DNA of 64,000 bases from Mugil cephalus (taxonomy: Eukaryota > Chordata > Actinopteri > Mugiliformes > Mugilidae). The stretch lies in assembly GCF_022458985.1 (NCBI RefSeq), contig NC_061773.1:18758001-18822000 (forward strand). The letters are read 5' to 3'. Of the stretch, positions 24,047 to 35,400 are shown piece after piece; within the stretch, counting starts at the first letter, position 1, and each line of letters opens with the position of its first letter. The notes beneath the pieces are model-generated. The model saw nothing but the letters and a program-made list of their open reading frames with translations. It searched no databases and was not told where the DNA came from. The position numbers and the translations under genes were made by a program.

Positions 24047-26074
24047 GTTTGTACTGCGCGGAACCATCAACATAAACTTTATTGATAATCAGGAAGTGAA
24101 CAAAACGCTTGGCCCCGCCCCCAAAGACGGTCGGCAGTGATTGGCTGCAGCGGAGAGCATGCTTTGTTTTTAAACCTTTATTCATACAAAACATTCACAA
24201 ACTACTGTAATTAGGCTTTAATTAGTCGCAAAATGACCAAAGTAGGGGGGACGTATTATAGACGACAACACAACGCCTGACTTTATACAGTTTAAAGTCA
24301 ATAATACAGTTTGCGTTCTATTTCTTATTAAACATTGCATTTTTTAAGTCATGTCGTAAGCTCGTCTTTAAGTTTGATTCAAAAGGGAAACATTGGGGTT
24401 GGAATTTGAACATTTTAATTCATCATTTCCTATTTAAGCTTAATTACAAGTATCATTGTTTTATGGTATTGTGAATTATTTTCATTTAAAGATAAAGAAG
24501 TTTAATAACAACGGCCATTGCTGTCAAACGTCAACCTTCAACCTCTCCTTCATAGACTGCTTTGCAATAACCCCATAACCCAATAACTCCATAAATGCTG
24601 CCTTTTTCCCTCAGCGTACCAATTATATTCATTTATGTGCTACTGTGTGCTTTTATTGTCTATATTGTATTTTATTGTGTATAGCTGCTGCAGGTTTTTT
24701 AATCTTTATGCTGCTATAGTTTCTACTTTTTGCTCCCAGGCCAAAGAGCTGACAGACAGTATAACGATGACAATAACGACAATGACAATGTCTGGATAAA
24801 ATGCAGTTACAAAACTACAAAACAGAAATAAAACAAAAATACAATAAACCAAAAACAAAATAAAAGGGCTTGATGTTGAATAAAGTTCAGGCAATGTTGT
24901 ATTTTTCATACACATGTCTTGTTTTGGTAGCTTTGGGCTTTAAACTTCTTTTTTTTTCTCAATATTTTCTAAATAGGACATCAATATGGCTTTAAAAACA
25001 AGTTACATACATTTTGTCTAGACTTAGACTCCAGTACATTATCATTATATAAGTCATTCCAATAGAAGACTGCTGAAGGTTTGGAAACAATATCTCATAA
25101 TACACCTATTACAATGATTAGTGGCTTTACCACTTAGAAACAGGCAAATATTTATATTGTCAGGAATCAGCTTGAAACAATACAGTTTCTACCTTTAAGA
25201 ACAGGCACCAATAATCTTATAGCACAATCTGGAATTGCATCGAGCACAACTGAATATTCTCTGACAGCAACATGGAAACCATAGATTGAAAGAAATTCTT
25301 CATATGTTAGAAACTGACAATTGTCATTCAATAGTTGACTGTCCAGTAAGGACTTGGGCTTGCCTGTGAACAACATCCACATTACTAAAAAGGCCCAGCA
25401 GCGTCTCTTTTGTTTTTTTGAGAACCCTAAGGAAGAACAAACTCCCTCCACCTCTCCTGAAACACTGTGCTAACCTACGGATGTATGATGTAGTACGCCA
25501 GCTGCACCTCGGTGGAGAAAAAACAGCTGTAGGACCAACAGACTCAAGCACAGCTTTTCTCCCACGGCTGCAGAAAAGATGAACACAAACAGAATCTACA
25601 CGCAGCGCCATTATCAGAGACACAGGACATCCAGCTCACTCCCTGCTCAAACATAAACAATAGCTTCTTCCCTGCCACAGGCTCTTGGCCAACACAAAAT
25701 AATTGTGAATAGTGTAATATAATGTGTACAGTATATATATGAGCTCCTCAGATCGACCTTTGCAGTGTATTACATTAAATTGTCTCCTGGATTGTTGCAG
25801 TGTGAAAAAATCTAATCTTCCTCCCTTTTATGTCAGGTTTTATGCACAATTTATATATGTATACAGACGTATGCCTTTTTTTTAATAGAATTATGTCTTT
25901 CCTGTGATTTTTTTATTCAACTCTCTGAACAAACGCTACGTGCATATGCCAAACAAACTTTGTTGTAACTTGTGTGCAATGGCCATTAAAGTTATTCTTC
26001 TTCTTAATATATAAATATTTGTTTTTGAATTTAATATCTTGATTGTTCCAAATGAAATATTTGTGGAGATAGAC

Positions 26075-26117
<43 letters not shown>

Positions 26118-26250
26118 ATCATTGCCCAAGATAATAGGAGTTGGCTATGAAAATTAGACAGTTTCACTGTACCGTGCGTTAAGTTGCGTGAGTGCGCAGT
26201 GACGTCTCCGTCCCAGAATGCAGTCTGGTAAACAGACATGGACGCACCAG
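24047..26250. other. Intergenic region between thoc7 and the atxn7 5' region
   Basis: The thoc7 promoter should lie just right of 24,046, where GC content rises (GGCCCCGCCCCCAAAGAC, 24,109 on). Beyond this the sequence is AT-rich and no gene was recognised. It includes a TG microsatellite at 26,077-26,115. Confidence 0.5.
26077..26115 (+). repeat. TG dinucleotide microsatellite
   Basis: About 19 TG units upstream of the candidate first exon of atxn7. Confidence 0.9.
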
Positions 26251-26259
26251 GTGAAGACC

Positions 26260-26381
26260 TCCACAGAGGCTGAGCACTGCACTCGCTCTTTCCCACCGTC
26301 TCCTGTCTTTTTCGCCCAGTGCATCCAGTTGATATATACCAGCCTGGTGTCACGGTCGAGTCTACGGCATCCAGCGCCCTG
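26260..26381 (+). other. Candidate non-coding first exon of atxn7
   Basis: A relatively GC-rich segment ends at CCAGCGCCCTG followed by the donor GTAAGC (26,382). It is the only promoter-like, donor-bearing block between thoc7 and the atxn7 start codon. Human ATXN7 also has untranslated 5' exons. The left boundary is a guess, and no transcript evidence is available here. Confidence 0.3.
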
Positions 26382-27147
26382 GTAAGCGTTAAGTTGCTGT
26401 CGATATGTGACGGCAGCTAATGACTTCTGCTGTGCTGTCAGGCTCAGGCTAGTCATGGCTGGCTACAGGCTTCAGCTAGCAGGCTAATGTGAGTTAGCCA
26501 CCTCTGCTCTTAAATAACATTTGTGCCAGTCGCAGACCCCCCCTCCCTCCCACTTAATGGAGCCTGTTTTAACCACACAAACCACCACAGACACCATGTC
26601 GCCTTGTCACGTTCCGTATTTCGGGTTTATGGTGACTTTGTCTTTTCTGTGTTTGAAAAAAAAAAAAAAAAAAAATGAGTAGAGGAGGTGGAGAAACGCC
26701 AGCCAATAAAACTGCTGGTTCCTGTAAGTCTCTGCTAACTACTGCTGGCTGGTTATCAGAGTTGCACTCACTTGTCAATGGCAAGTACTTTTGTTTTGAA
26801 AGCAAATATGTTATTATCAGCCGTCTTGGCTTTGACATGTTGATTTCACAGATCCCAAATCACGGTTTAGATTACATGTTACATTGTAGAGAAGAAATTT
26901 GATCTGAGAGGGAAATAATAGCATAATAATTTGATAATTTTATCTATAAAAATTACACTAAATTGAGTCGTCCTCATAACTACTTTCCACTAATTTTGCA
27001 TGGTAATTAATGCTATTTGTATCATGCATTGTTTCTATTGGCTCAGTAAACAGAAGACCTGCGTCCGTTCAAATGAATCTTAATGTATTTGTTTTTTGTT
27101 GTGACGACGACTTATAGTCGAAGAAATAGGATGAACAATTTATGTTC

Positions 27148-27220
27148 TAACAGCTGCTGTGATGAGGAGATAATTAGTGCTATTCACTTCACCTGCTGTA
27201 ACATCATAAAGTCATATCTG
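27148..27220 (+). mobile_element. Tc1-like terminal fragment
   Basis: CAGCTGCTGTGATGAGGAGA, ATTCACTTCACCTGCTGTAA and the tail up to TCATATCTGA match the right terminal region of the Tc1-like element at 30,386-31,290. Only this end is present. Confidence 0.6.
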
Positions 27221-27724
27221 ATTATTAGGAGGGCACCATTTATTTAGTATTGTCTTAAGAATGTCAGACATCTGGGGGGGAAAAAGTCACGCACAGTCAA
27301 TATTTATGATATTGTGACATTTATTTTAACCAAATAATCCCTGTCTTGTGATAAATGGGGTGATAGTCAGAACACAAACAAGCTATTGAGTTCGTCTGTA
27401 TGACTACAGAGCAGTCACCACTCAGTGAGCCTATTTATGGTCTATATAGATCGTATCTGGCATAGTCGCTGCTCGTTGTAAAATTGTCAAGTCCTGATAT
27501 GCAATACTAACGTAGTTTAAGTGTTGACACGCTTTTGTTGCAGGGTATTCAAATAATTAACTAATTCAAAAGGCGTTGAATAAATAACTTTGTAATTAAC
27601 TTGTAAGACACTAAGGATTTTAAAAGTCACTGTAGAAAGTAGTAATTATCCATGCTATTACCCTCTACTCTTAGGCTACTCACTGTTTCAGGGTTGTCAG
27701 ATTGTTCTGTGGGCCAACAAAAAT

Positions 27725-27881
27725 TACTATTTTAGTGTAAGTCTTAGATGGCTGTACTGAATTAAATGATTATTTTAGTGTAAGTCTTAGATGGCTGTAC
27801 TGAATTAAATGATTATTTTAGTGTAAGTCTTAGATGGCTGTACTGAATTAAATGATTATTTTAGTGTAAGTCTTAGATGGA
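27725..27881 (+). repeat. 43-bp minisatellite, about 3.6 copies
   Basis: The unit beginning ATTATTTTAGTGTAAGTCTT recurs with an exact 43-bp step (TTTAGTG at 27,731, 27,774, 27,817 and 27,860). The copies are essentially identical and the last is truncated after AGATGG. Confidence 0.9.
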
Positions 27882-28002
27882 TTACCACATGGTGTAGACA
27901 ATCTCCATGACAAGACCCAGGGAGCATGTTATTGTCTAATTGTCTAATAATTCCACTTGTTTTTTTCTGACTTGTTTTCGCTTAATTTGTGTGTGTCTCC
28001 AG

Positions 28003-28101
28003 CTTTCCTCTCAACTGTGTGTGGCAGCCAGCAATCTCCCAAACTGATGAGGATCGACTGATTGAGTTAAAAATAAGTTCCTTGTTTCTTATTTTACCGA
28101 G
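28003..28101 (+). other. Candidate 5' UTR exon of atxn7
   Basis: A pyrimidine-rich tract and acceptor TGTGTCTCCAG precede 28,003, and a strong donor ACCGAG/GTAAGA follows 28,101. No open frame joins to atxn7 and short stops are present, which fits an untranslated exon. Only transcript data could confirm it. Confidence 0.35.
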
Positions 28102-28416
28102 GTAAGATCTCACGGATATTTGTCATGAGTAGCCGAACAAGTACATCTCTTACAGTTGTCGCCTTCATGGAGGCACATTGGAGTTCAGTATGATCATTGT
28201 TAGTTTGAACACGCATACAGTGTTTCGTCTGTTTGTGTTTTATCGTGGTTAAGTGGGTGTGCTTGAGAAAAGTTAGCTGGTATATAACATATAACAAAAA
28301 CAAAATACACAAAAATACACTCACTTACCTGTCTTTAACATGCATAGATCCAATCACAAATTGGTAACACGTCTACACAAACGTCTCTAATCACCACTTG
28401 ACGTCCTTTGGAGTAA

Positions 28417-29390
28417 TATGGTGCAAACAGCTGCTGTGTCTAACATACTGTTTCCAGCGGTAAATGAAAAATGACACTTAATAGAGGCGAATATGCACCC
28501 CGCTAATCTTTGAGTAAATATGTAATTGAACTCCACATAGCTACCTTGCATACACCAACATGAATACATAGCTACCTGACCACATGCCAATATGTTTTTC
28601 ATGATGAAATTACACATAACTTACTCATATTTAAGATTTTTGATCATTTTTGTTTGGAGTAATTTATTATTTAGCTCATTGACAGCTACATGTGCAAATG
28701 ATGTCAAAAGGCTAAGAAAAAGACAACACTTAGTGTGCTCTCTCATAGTAGTCATCACATGCTTTTTTGAGTGAGGCTTAACTCCAATTACGCAAGACGT
28801 CAGTTCAATAGGAGGTTCATTAATGTGGCCAGAACGCAGTGTGTGTTCACACTGCTAAAAGAATGTTGTCGCAAGTGGTCAAGATCACCTACAAATATAG
28901 TCTGAATGATTGGCTCTCAAATGCGTCGTGAGTGTCTTCACATCAGTACTTAAAACTTGCCACTTGTTATAGGAATACCAGATCTGAACAGGGCCACAGT
29001 TTTGCACTCTGTATGCAAACAAGAATGCACACGAGTCATTTAGGGCACAGTATAAAATTGTGCAAACAGCCGCTGTTGTCAGTGGATCACTGCTGCTGCT
29101 GATGTCGTTGTTATTTACATGCGCTGTTTACAGCAGTGAAAGGGAAAAATGTACATTAATAAGCCACGGTCTCTGTTGAGAATATATGGTAACATAAATC
29201 AACGTGGCTAATTGAGGCCATACCAGTACAGTCTTTTGACAGAATTACGTATAGCTTATTCATGCTCTGTAATTTAATGAAGTTGTAGTGCAAAATGAAT
29301 GAAGCAAAACTTGCGCAAAGGATGTCAGTTGAATTGGTCAATGTGAGCCAGGACATTTTGCCTGAAAGAATGTGGTCAAATGTGGTGTCA
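28417..29390. repeat. Two diverged copies of an unidentified repeat, with a MITE end between
   Basis: Copy A (28,417 to about 28,880) and copy B (29,049 to about 29,390) share ordered matches: GTGCAAACAGCYGCTG, an ATTACRYATARCTTAYTCAT motif, GCAAAKGATGTCA, and AAAGAATGTKGTC. CCAGATCTGAACAGGGCC near 28,990 resembles the terminus of the MITE at 18,263. This suggests an old, nested MITE family. No coding capacity was seen. Confidence 0.5.
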
Positions 29391-29742
29391 CTACTATCTG
29401 TCTACTACTATTCATTGTGGACTGAGTACCAATACTTTTAATATGTCATGAATTAAGGTCAGTTAGCTCATTGTAGAAAAGAAAAATGCCAAAAATGGCC
29501 TACATAAAAATGTTGACCACAAATTCTTCTAATTTACTGTATTGGGTAAATGGATAGCTTTCACACATGGTGAACTTGCTGTGTATGTCCTTGGGGAAGA
29601 TAAATGTCAATGTGTTGTGTCATTGTGGGAGATACCTCTGTTGCTACATATTATTACATTACGTTGGTAGTCTGTCACAGTTTTGCATAACATTGGTTTT
29701 ACACAGAAGAGGCATTTTACTTTGTGTTTACTCACTGGTTGT

Positions 29743-29829
<87 letters not shown>
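29743..29829 (+). repeat. GATA tetranucleotide microsatellite
   Basis: About 21 uninterrupted GATA units. Confidence 0.95.
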
Positions 29830-30385
29830 GTTTATGTAAATATACAGCTATTAAAGTGAGATGGCAGACAGGCCCCCCATTCCTAGTCCTATCACCATGT
29901 ATTGTACTTGCATTCTCTCTTGATAAATGATCCAAATACAGACCTCGGCCAGAGATGCTAAGTTTATGTTTCTGTACAGTTTGTGGCCTGAAGATTCTGA
30001 CAGTTCCTACACTAGCAAGTCTTCATTATGTAGGCTGCAGTCTGATTCAACTGCCTTATACTACGAACCCATTCAGCTAGCGTTTCTAAGTCAACAGTGA
30101 AAATGAGTGTATGCACCTCTTTGATCATCGTGCTAAAAATCAGTGTGTGACTGAGGTAATGTCATTTGCCTAAAAGCAGGACTCTAAAAGGCAGTAAAAC
30201 ATATTTTTCTTTTTTCTCTATGAGTAACTGTGCATCATAAGGTTGAACTTTTTAATTTTTAATATCTGTATTTAATGTAAAGCAATGTTATTGAACAGTT
30301 ACACGGAAGCAACAGCAACAGAAGGCCATCGCAATTTTTTTCCTAACACTTCAGCGTACATGCAATTCCAAGAGAAAGAAAACAG

Positions 30386-31290
30386 CGATCAGGCATAACA
30401 TTATGACATTACCCTAATATTGTGTTCTCTTCCTGCCAAAACTGTCCTGACTAATCGAAGCATGGACTCCACTAGACCCCCGAAGGTGTGCTGTGGTATC
30501 TGACTCCAAGATGTCAGCAGAAGTTGCGACAATGCTTATGTAATTACAACATGTCAACGTAACATCCACATGGATGGCAGGAACCTAGTTTCCCAAAGTA
30601 TTACACTGCCTCTGCCGGCTTGCCTTATTTCCCATTGTGGGTCCTGATGCCATGTGTTCCCCAGGTAAGTGACACGCACCAGACCATTCACATGATGGAA
30701 AAGAAAATGTGATTCATCAGACCAGACCACCTTCATCTATTGCTCCGTGGTCGATTGATGCTCACGTACCCATTGTTGGTGCTTTCAGCGGCGGACAGGG
30801 ATCAGCATGGGCTTGTCTGTGACTTGTCTGTGACTTGTCTGTGGCTACACAGCCCCATTTTCAACAAACTGTGATATCCACACATTTCTAACAGAACCAG
30901 CATGAACTTAATCAGCAATTTGAGCTACAGTGACTCGTCTATTGGATCTGACCACTCCCCACATGCATCAATGAGCCTTGTACACCCATGACCTTGTCGT
31001 CGGTTCACCACTGTTCCTAGATAGTCACCACTGCAGACTGGCAACACTCGACAAGAGCTGCAGTTTTGGAGATCATCTGACCCAGTCGTCTTTGCATCAC
31101 AGTTTGGCCCTTGTCACTCTTGCTCAAATCCCTACCCTTGCCCATTTTTCCTCCTTCTAATACATCAACTTTGAGGATGAAATTTTCATTTACTGCCTGT
31201 TATACTCCGACCCGTAACAGGTGCTGTGAAGAAGAGATAATCGGTGTTAATCACGTCTCCTGCTGTAATGTCGTAATGTTATGCCTGGTC
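30386..31290 (-). mobile_element. Tc1-like DNA transposon remnant
   Basis: The termini are inverted: CGATCAGGCATAACATTATG at the left and AATGTTATGCCTGGTC at the right (to 31,290). The minus strand keeps a piece of a DDE transposase (WSDESHFLFHHVNGLVRV, then QAGRGSVILWE). The plus strand carries stretches recognisable from the family, such as ACAAGAGCTGCAGTTTTGGA. Stops, frame changes and an internal deletion (near 30,510-30,520) leave no functional transposase. Confidence 0.8.
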
Positions 31291-32479
31291 TTGGTCCATT
31301 TAATTGTTGTGTGATTTATTAGAATGACACATTTCATTAAGTATCAGAAACTGCTTAGAAGGGTGCTTAAGCTTACTTCATTATTAGGTCAGACTGACAA
31401 TTTGTGTCTTAAAAATGTCAACAACAACAACAAAAAAAAAGTCACACTCAGTCATTCACAAAATATAGGAAGCAGCAGCTGAGGCCTAGAAATGTTTATG
31501 CTATTTTTATGTAAGGCCATGTTCCACAAGAATCAGCTGTCTTTATTTAAAATCTCTTTTAAGACAACAAAGAGAGCTTCCCTTACTTGTTTTCTTGTCT
31601 GTTAAGTTTTGTCAGTTGGATGTGGTGGGTATCATCAGAAGTGTGTCATGTTGAAAGTGAAAGTAAAGCTGTTCATAACTGACTTGAAGTCAGTCATACA
31701 TGTCTTTAAGGTTTACATGAAAGGTGGATACATCTGTTCAGTTAATATCCATTAAGGTATGAGGAAATATGCTTTTCCCATATTATTAAGTGTGTGGAAC
31801 TCACTAAATACAGATCATAATTTGTTTGATACAATGGTTTTGCAAGGACAGCAATGGTAACAAGACCAAACGCTATTGTATTGAAATGTTTGTACTTAAT
31901 TTGTCTTTGCAGCTTTGCCCATAAAAGCTGCCATTTCCACGTCTACCACAGTGCGGCCATCCAGTCGTACCGTTTATTGTTTAGTAAGCTTAGGTTGGTA
32001 AATAATGAGGAAAAATCATTACAGACACATTTTCACATCCTGTTCCAAAAATCAATGCTGCTTTAATGCATTTCGCAATGAACGCTTATACGCAGTAATA
32101 TATTCTTAAACTAGTTTCTGAATCGGAATGGGCTTTATTTTTTTACTTTATAATCCAATATGTATGTGAATAAACCAGACAGACAGTTAGTGAAGCAAAG
32201 CCATGGTAGGATCCAGACACCTTCAGGTGAACTGACAGTAAGCCAATTTATTCGGTATAGATAGTGTTGTGTAAGCCCGGTACTTGTTGCTTGTCAAGCG
32301 ACCACCAAAGCACAGATTTTTATTTATTTTTTATTTTTAAAATACATATTTATATATTTATTTATTTATTTGATGGGCGGGTGCGGCGGAACAACACGCG
32401 TCAGTCAGTGAAAAAGTCCTCCTATCCCGAGCTCCTGTACCGACGCTGACTCTCATGTTGTTACATTGTAGCGGAAAGA

Positions 32480-35400
32480 ATGTCGGAAAGGGCCGAGGAT
32501 GACGTCAGGGGGGAGCAGCGCCGAGCGGCCAGGCAGCAGCTGAAGCAGCAGCAGCAGCAGATCCAGCGGGGAGAAGGCTCCACAGCAATGGCGACTGTTG
32601 CGGAGCGGAGATCATTGCCTAGTCCAGAAATAATGCTGGGACAGCCTTGGAGCAGCTGGGTCGACGCCGCCAAACTCCACGGCAACGACGGTGAGTCCCT
32701 CGGCGTCCCCAGTGTGCGCGGCGAAGCGAGGCAGAGCGCGACAGTTGCCAGTCCTGTCCTGTTTTTTGGCCGATTGCATGCAGTTTTTGGTTGGATATGT
32801 AGAAACGCTACTGGTAGCAACAGCGAGGGCAGGCGAGCAAGTGCAACTATTTATTTGTCTCTGTGTCGGATCGCCTCGTTTTTAGGTGCTGAATCGGAGG
32901 AAAGTTTCAAAGACTTCGGGAAAAATCGAGAAGCCATGCGTTTGTGCAGAGAAGGTGAGTGTTTTTCGCCCTTTAGGGCCAAAGGTGTATTTTGGTTCTG
33001 GGGGTTTGCACACACACACACTCACTCACTCACATGGATTCAAACACTTTACACGCGTCGTCCGGTCAAAATGTACTGTACATAATGCACGTCAGGAATT
33101 GGCTGAACAACCGGATATAATCAGTGAAACGTGTCTGTAATTCGTGCGGTAGCTGGCATTTACGCCTGCACCTAAAATAACTTGGCGTTTAACAACTTAG
33201 ACACGCTGGACTTGAGTGTAGGCCCAGACGTGGTAATAACAATATTGATTTTTATCTTTGGAAGGTGTATTTAATGAACTTTATTTTTAGGCATTCGCAT
33301 TTGTGCCATTTTACATATGAAAACTTTCACTGTGTTTCTCATAACAGTAACACCAGGCAGAGGTTTGTTGCTTGTGAAGTTGCAAAGTAGCGACGAGTTT
33401 AAAAGTTGCTCTGCAAGATTTCTCAATATCAGAACAACACAAGCAAAACATTGGGACTTTTTGTGGGTCCCCCTTCTTGGTGGTAGTTCTATTCAAATAA
33501 TATGATATGCCTTGCTACTATTTCATAATATGTAAATATTGTTAACAAATCGAAGACGATGTCAAATTTGAGTGAACTTTTTAATCTGTTAGGAAGTGTT
33601 TCCCCACCAACTACCACATCTGATCTATTGAGGTTTGAGGAACAATAAAATAATCATAAAAGTAATCTTAAGTAGCATCGACATAACAGAGGCATGAAAA
33701 ATGTGCACTTTTAGAAACAGGCACATAAACGAAGCCCTGAATGTCAGCGTTTACCTACAATAAAAACGCCATCGAACAGACAATTCTGAGGATAAAGCGA
33801 TGATGGTTATGTTACTGTAGTAACGTACTATTCCAGTATTCTCCTTAAATCTGGAACATATTGTAGACTAATGGGAGTTTTTGAGGGACAGTTCTGACTG
33901 AATAATGAGAAGGGGATGGCATCTAAAACCCACAACGTCAGAAGCACACGTCACCTGGCTTCTGAGCCACAGGGTTACGTTTCAGAGCACATCGTGCTGC
34001 AATTGTATTTTTGGAAACACCTCGATTAGCTTTAGCTGATTTACCCTGCTGGCAGGCCTGGATTTAGAGCAAGCTACATCACAAGGGTAAATTGTTATAC
34101 CAATAAAATGACATCTTATTTGCTATAATTGAGCTCCATTTCCCAGGGCCACAAGACTTAAAGAATGACAAGAAGAGTTGAGGGCAAGCTTATTAATTTG
34201 ACTCAGTGTTATGTAAATTATGAATCAGTTTTGTTATTACGGCAAGGAAGTGGTTTTAGTTTGAAGTTTTTTTTTATTTAAAGTGTATAGCTGGAAAAAC
34301 AGCACATTTTTCTTGTATTTTACACATTTCAAAAAAACATTCATAGGTACTTTTAACCACTTCTCAGAAAACATTTTTATCTCTTGCTCAAAGACCCAAG
34401 AGCAGGCCACATCATTTGTGGCATCGTTGTTATTGTCGGTGCTAAACGTACACTGAAAGTAATCATATTCTCTGTTCAGAAGTTCTTCTTGTTTATATCA
34501 TTTGGCAGATATAAGATATGCTAATCAAACACAAAAAACCACAAGGATCTCCTTCAGACGCAGGCATTAATTCTGCAGCCGACGGCAAAGAGATTGTTGT
34601 GCTGTGAATAGCCGTCCCAGAATTTGACAGGATATCGACTTGGGTGACTTCTAATATAGAGCACTTTTTGGATGCACGTCATTCCTGAATCTCAGCCTTC
34701 GTGCCAAGCTATGTCTATGTGTCTGCAGATTGTACGAAGTCATATCGCACGGAAGAGGTCTATCAGGAAAGATGACAAGCTTCTATAGTTTTATAATTTT
34801 GGTGCCACCGTTGTGTCGTCACTTTTTTTTCCTTCTTGTCGTGTTGCTGTAACAGACGGGGTTAATTCCAGCCTGCCTGTCAGGTGTTTTATCTAATTCT
34901 GCATTTGCATTGGTCAACAGTGTGACACGTGTTCATACACTAAGACCCTTGCACAATTCTGGTAGAGGTGAAGAAAAGCTCAGCGTCAATATTGCATATA
35001 ATATTTGTGGCTCGCACACGGTGGAACAAAAGATGTTTGAGATCATTGTGGTTTGTGATTGACCTACAGAGCTTTGTGTAAAGAGCCTTTCTTTGTCTTA
35101 GAGAAATGCCGTTTGAAAGCGATTAAGATGAATATATAGACCAGATCAAAGCAAGAGTTTTCAAAGGAAAGCAGACAGAACTGACTTTTAAAATTCAACG
35201 TTGCCCGGCCGCTTGATAAGCATGTCTTTATCATAGCATCTGTCGGTGACTGTTGTTTGTTTCGTGGGGCTGATCCACACATACTGCTCGTGGCAGAAGT
35301 TTGCGTTCATAGACACTCTCAGTCCGTCTGTGTGTGCTTCTAGTAGGGGTATTACAAGTGGATGACTACACCTCTTCACCATGACTCACCATCAGATTCC

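Larger units (their letters stand above)
26382..32471 (+). other. atxn7 upstream region / first intron with repeats
   Basis: About 6 kb without recognised coding sequence. It holds a Tc1-like terminal fragment (27,148-27,220), a 43-bp tandem repeat (27,725-27,881), a candidate 5' UTR exon (28,003-28,101), two diverged copies of an unknown repeat (28,417-28,880 and 29,049-29,390), a MITE end near 28,990, a GATA microsatellite (29,743-29,829) and a Tc1-like remnant (30,386-31,290). Confidence 0.6.

Noticed and set aside
25167-25623. Overlapping minus-strand open frames of 94 and 99 codons
   Set aside because: They overlap in different frames, lack splice support and show no family resemblance.
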